Part shown: in pieces, positions 15,021 through 17,028 of the stretch
Numbering within the stretch: position 1 is the first letter of the stretch
Layout: the number at the start of each line of letters is the position of its first letter
NCBI GenBank assembly: GCA_023416895.1
Contig: JAEZGQ010000231.1
Coordinates: 1 to 17,028 of the forward strand
From: Bacillota bacterium
GTDB lineage: Bacteria; Bacillota; Clostridia; Christensenellales; CAG-138
Direction of reading: 5' to 3'
Length of the DNA stretch: 17,028 nt
Position numbers and translations under genes: made by a program
Notes under the pieces: model-generated
What the model saw: the letters and a program-made list of their open reading frames with translations, nothing else
Database searches by the model: none
Told to the model about the DNA's origin: nothing

Positions 15021-15848
15021 TCAAAAAGCCAGTACAACGCCACCCTCGTTTGCGTATACGGAGCTTGCACAGCTGGTAGAAAGCACAACTACCTCATCAA
15101 AATGATAACGTTCGCCGATGATATCCGCAAGCTTTTGGGCCAGCGACGGGTTGTTGCAATGCGTGATTACAATGCTTTCTCCTTCGGTGCGCTTGCCGCT
15201 TTGCTCTACCGTATCTGCGAGCTTTTGAAGCACCTGCTTTTCGCCTCGCGCGTGTGCGAAAAGTGCAATGTTGCCGTCATCGTCGGCGCCCATCAAAAGC
15301 CGTATGCCTAAAATGGATACAAGCCGCTCCGTAATGCGGTGAAGTCGGCCGTTCTTTTGCAAATTTGTAAGGTTTTCAAGAACAAAATAGGTTTTCATTT
15401 CCTTGATGAACTTTTCCATTGCCGGTATGATGTTGGAACGCTCCATGCCCTGCTGAATCAAGCGGCTAAGTTTTCGCACCACAAGCGCTTCGCCTGCGGT
15501 CGCACTTTTCGAATCGAACACATGCGTAACGGCACCTTCCGCCTCCGCAAGCTCCTTTCCCGTCATGGCGCTTGCGTAAGAGCCGGAAAGGTTTCCTGAA
15601 ACCGTAACCGCATAGGACTCCTTCGCTTGCACAAAGGCATCCCGATACATGCCCGGCGGCGGGCATGAAGAGGTTATTTTTTGCGCAGCTCTCATGTCCG
15701 CAAGGAAGCTGTTCATATCCAGCGTGCCGTCATCCTCGTAGGTTTTGCCGTCCAAATGCAAAAAAATGGGGATGATTTTCGCGTTATATAGTGCGCAGAG
15801 CTGATCGTTCAAATCACTCAGGCTATCGGCAATAATTTTAATGGACAT
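15021..15848 (-). CDS. DegV family fatty-acid binding protein
   Basis: The 275-residue protein has the DegV layout: IIADSLSDL at the N-terminus, ITSSCPPPGMYRDAF (58-72, the TS-x-P loop that binds the lipid carboxylate), VSGNLSGSYASA (83-94), VFDSKSATAGEAL (110-122) and ENLTNLQKNGRL in the second domain. Family members (FakB) hold a fatty acid for phosphorylation by FakA and so feed exogenous or recycled fatty acids to phospholipid synthesis. No fakA gene is in the window, and genomes of this group carry several degV paralogues with different lipid preference. GAGG lies 7 bases before the ATG. It is a single-gene unit bounded by terminators on both sides. Confidence 0.94.
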   Translation of the reverse strand: MSIKIIADSLSDLNDQLCALYNAKIIPIFLHLDGKTYEDDGTLDMNSFLADMRAAQKITSSCPPPGMYRDAFVQAKESYAVTVSGNLSGSYASAMTGKELAEAEGAVTHVFDSKSATAGEALVVRKLSRLIQQGMERSNIIPAMEKFIKEMKTYFVLENLTNLQKNGRLHRITERLVSILGIRLLMGADDDGNIALFAHARGEKQVLQKLADTVEQSGKRTEGESIVITHCNNPSLAQKLADIIGERYHFDEVVVLSTSCASSVYANEGGVVLAF

Positions 15849-15893
15849 GCGTATACCTCGCTCATCAAAGTTTCCGAATTGTTTTCTCTATAT

Positions 15894-15923
15894 ATTATAT
15901 TGCATTTTGCACCCCTGCCGCAA
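15894..15923 (-). promoter_or_regulatory. SigA-type promoter of the DegV gene
   Basis: On the minus strand TTGCGG (15918-15923) is followed after 18 bases by a consensus TATAAT (15894-15899), giving a start near 15887 and a leader of about 40 bases. Confidence 0.72.
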
Positions 15924-15987
15924 GAAAGCGAATGTGAAACCTTTGTGTAACTAAGCGAACTTAGCACGTTTTTGCAGGTTTTGCGCG

Positions 15988-16019
15988 AAAAAGGCCGGCG
16001 CGCCCTCGCCGGCCTTTTT
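15988..16019 (-). terminator. Terminator downstream of the AGCS symporter gene
   Basis: AAAAAGGCCGGCG, loop CGCCCT and CGCCGGCC then TTTTT form a 13-bp, very GC-rich stem with A and T flanks on both sides. It lies 72 bases after the symporter stop and isolates it from degV. Confidence 0.9.
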
Positions 16020-16091
16020 CTTTGGATGCGACATGCCCTTTGCCGCATTCGCAATGCTGCGGTAAAAGCCTTTCTTCAAATCCTATGTTTT

Positions 16092-17028
16092 TTAAGCCTC
16101 CTGCGGTTCAAACGCCCGCTTCCAAGCCTCGCTACCCACGCCGATTTCACGCTCATCGATGGGCGCGCCTTGATGCAGGGTATAGTGCTTGGTGCAGCGG
16201 AACACGTAACGCGAGCCGAGGAGCACGATGGGTACGTTGAAGTACACGATGAGAATGTTCCCAAGGTCACTCAAAAGCCACAAATTATCAAGTTGCATGC
16301 CCGCAAGGTTTGTAAACAGCCCGAATGTAAGCACGAGCAAGCATATCAAGCGAACGATGTTGATGAAACCCTTGTTCTTACTGATGCGATTTGCGGAAAT
16401 CTCCGAAAAGCTGATGAAGCCGATGACACAGGTATAGGCAAACAGGAAGAAACAGAACGATATGATCAAGATCGAGGCAGTATCGAGCCACCCAGCGGGT
16501 GAAAGCGCCTGTGCCGAGGTGAGGTATTTTGGCAGCCTGTCTAGCGCCATCCACGCCTCACCGCCATCTCCCGACCATTGATGTGCCATTACAACCACAA
16601 AGCCCGTAAGCGTGCACAACACCAGCGTGTCAAAAAACACGCCGAGCGATTCCGCAAGCCCCTGCTTGCTCGGGTGATCGGTATCGGCAGTGGCGGCCGC
16701 CATGGTGAGCGTACCCTGACCCGCTTCGTTTGACATGAGGCCGCGCTTCACGCCCTGCGAAAGCACCGTGCCGAACGCGCCGCCAAACAACGCTTCCGGC
16801 GTAAACATGCTGGAGAAAACGGTCTTAAAGAAGTAGCCGACCTTGTCTAGGTTTAAAACCACCAAAAGGAGCGTAACGCCAAGGTACACAACCGACATCA
16901 ACGGCACGAGCTTGTTGGATACCTCCGACGCCTTCTTGATGCCGCCAAATGCGATTACAGCGGTAACAAGGATTATGATGATTGTAAGCACGATATAAAA
17001 CGGGGAATTCGAAGCGATTGTGCTGCCG
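16092..17028 (-). CDS. AGCS family sodium:amino-acid (alanine/glycine) symporter, 5' end cut by window edge
   Basis: The frame is open from the window edge to a TAA at 16092-16094 and gives 312 codons, the C-terminal two thirds of a family that is usually 450-490 residues. The N-terminus and start codon lie outside. The visible part has about seven hydrophobic segments. Its AGCS hallmark is GLMSNEAGQGTLTMAAATAD then TDHPSKQGLAESLGVFFDTL and VLCTLTGFVVV, matching the SNEAGxGS...DHPxxQG...FxDTxxxCTxT pattern of AlsT-type transporters. These import alanine or glycine with Na+. Here the motif reads SNEAGQGT rather than the common SNEAGxGSAP. The C-terminal tail is hydrophilic and acidic to basic (REIGVGSEAWKRAFEPQEA). 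Substrate preference is inferred from the family only. Confidence 0.94.
   Translation of the reverse strand, partial: GSTIASNSPFYIVLTIIIILVTAVIAFGGIKKASEVSNKLVPLMSVVYLGVTLLLVVLNLDKVGYFFKTVFSSMFTPEALFGGAFGTVLSQGVKRGLMSNEAGQGTLTMAAATADTDHPSKQGLAESLGVFFDTLVLCTLTGFVVVMAHQWSGDGGEAWMALDRLPKYLTSAQALSPAGWLDTASILIISFCFFLFAYTCVIGFISFSEISANRISKNKGFINIVRLICLLVLTFGLFTNLAGMQLDNLWLLSDLGNILIVYFNVPIVLLGSRYVFRCTKHYTLHQGAPIDEREIGVGSEAWKRAFEPQEA

Overview
The window (17,028 bases, moderately GC-rich genes with strong AGGAGG-type ribosome binding sites) looks like chromosomal DNA of a Gram-positive Clostridia-type bacterium (Bacillota). The evidence is an LCP (LytR-CpsA-Psr) cell-wall ligase, a DegV-family fatty-acid binding protein, a secreted YkwD-type CAP protein, many U-tract hairpin terminators and -35/-10 pairs of the SigA type. 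The phylum is an inference; no rRNA or other marker gene is present.

Left third (1-6782): a surface-polysaccharide locus. Five minus-strand genes run leftwards as a tightly packed operon: a polyisoprenyl-phosphate sugar-1-phosphate transferase (starts the repeat unit on the lipid carrier), UDP-galactopyranose mutase glf (makes UDP-galactofuranose), two tandem family-2 glycosyltransferases and a family-4 glycosyltransferase cut by the window edge. An LCP protein, which would attach a finished polymer to peptidoglycan, is transcribed divergently. The shared intergenic region holds an 18-bp near-palindrome.

Middle (6783-11608): a two-gene ABC-2 exporter operon (ATPase plus permease, ATGA overlap) with its own promoter and terminator. 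It is followed by a four-gene co-directional cluster: a protein with a HicB-like N-terminus and a DinB-like C-terminus, an Fpg/Nei-like DNA glycosylase homologue lacking the N-terminal catalytic proline, an AAC(6')-like GNAT acetyltransferase and a Nudix hydrolase. The grouping suggests, but does not prove, damage repair or detoxification of nucleotides and small molecules.

Right part (11609-17028): a secreted CAP-domain protein with a cysteine-rich N-terminal region and a Thr/Pro linker built from 48-bp tandem repeats; a 646-base gene-poor stretch, partly AT-rich; a DUF3298 (RsiV/PdaC-like) protein without a signal peptide, divergent from a TetR regulator, with overlapping candidate promoters and a quasi-palindromic operator between them; a DegV protein; and the C-terminal two thirds of an AGCS sodium:amino-acid symporter.

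Most of the window is ordinary in gene content. I see no CRISPR array, transposase, phage gene, rRNA or tRNA, and no clear undescribed system. The most distinctive items are the glycosylase homologue missing key residues, the HicB/DinB-like fusion next to it, and the duplicated cysteine motif of the CAP protein.
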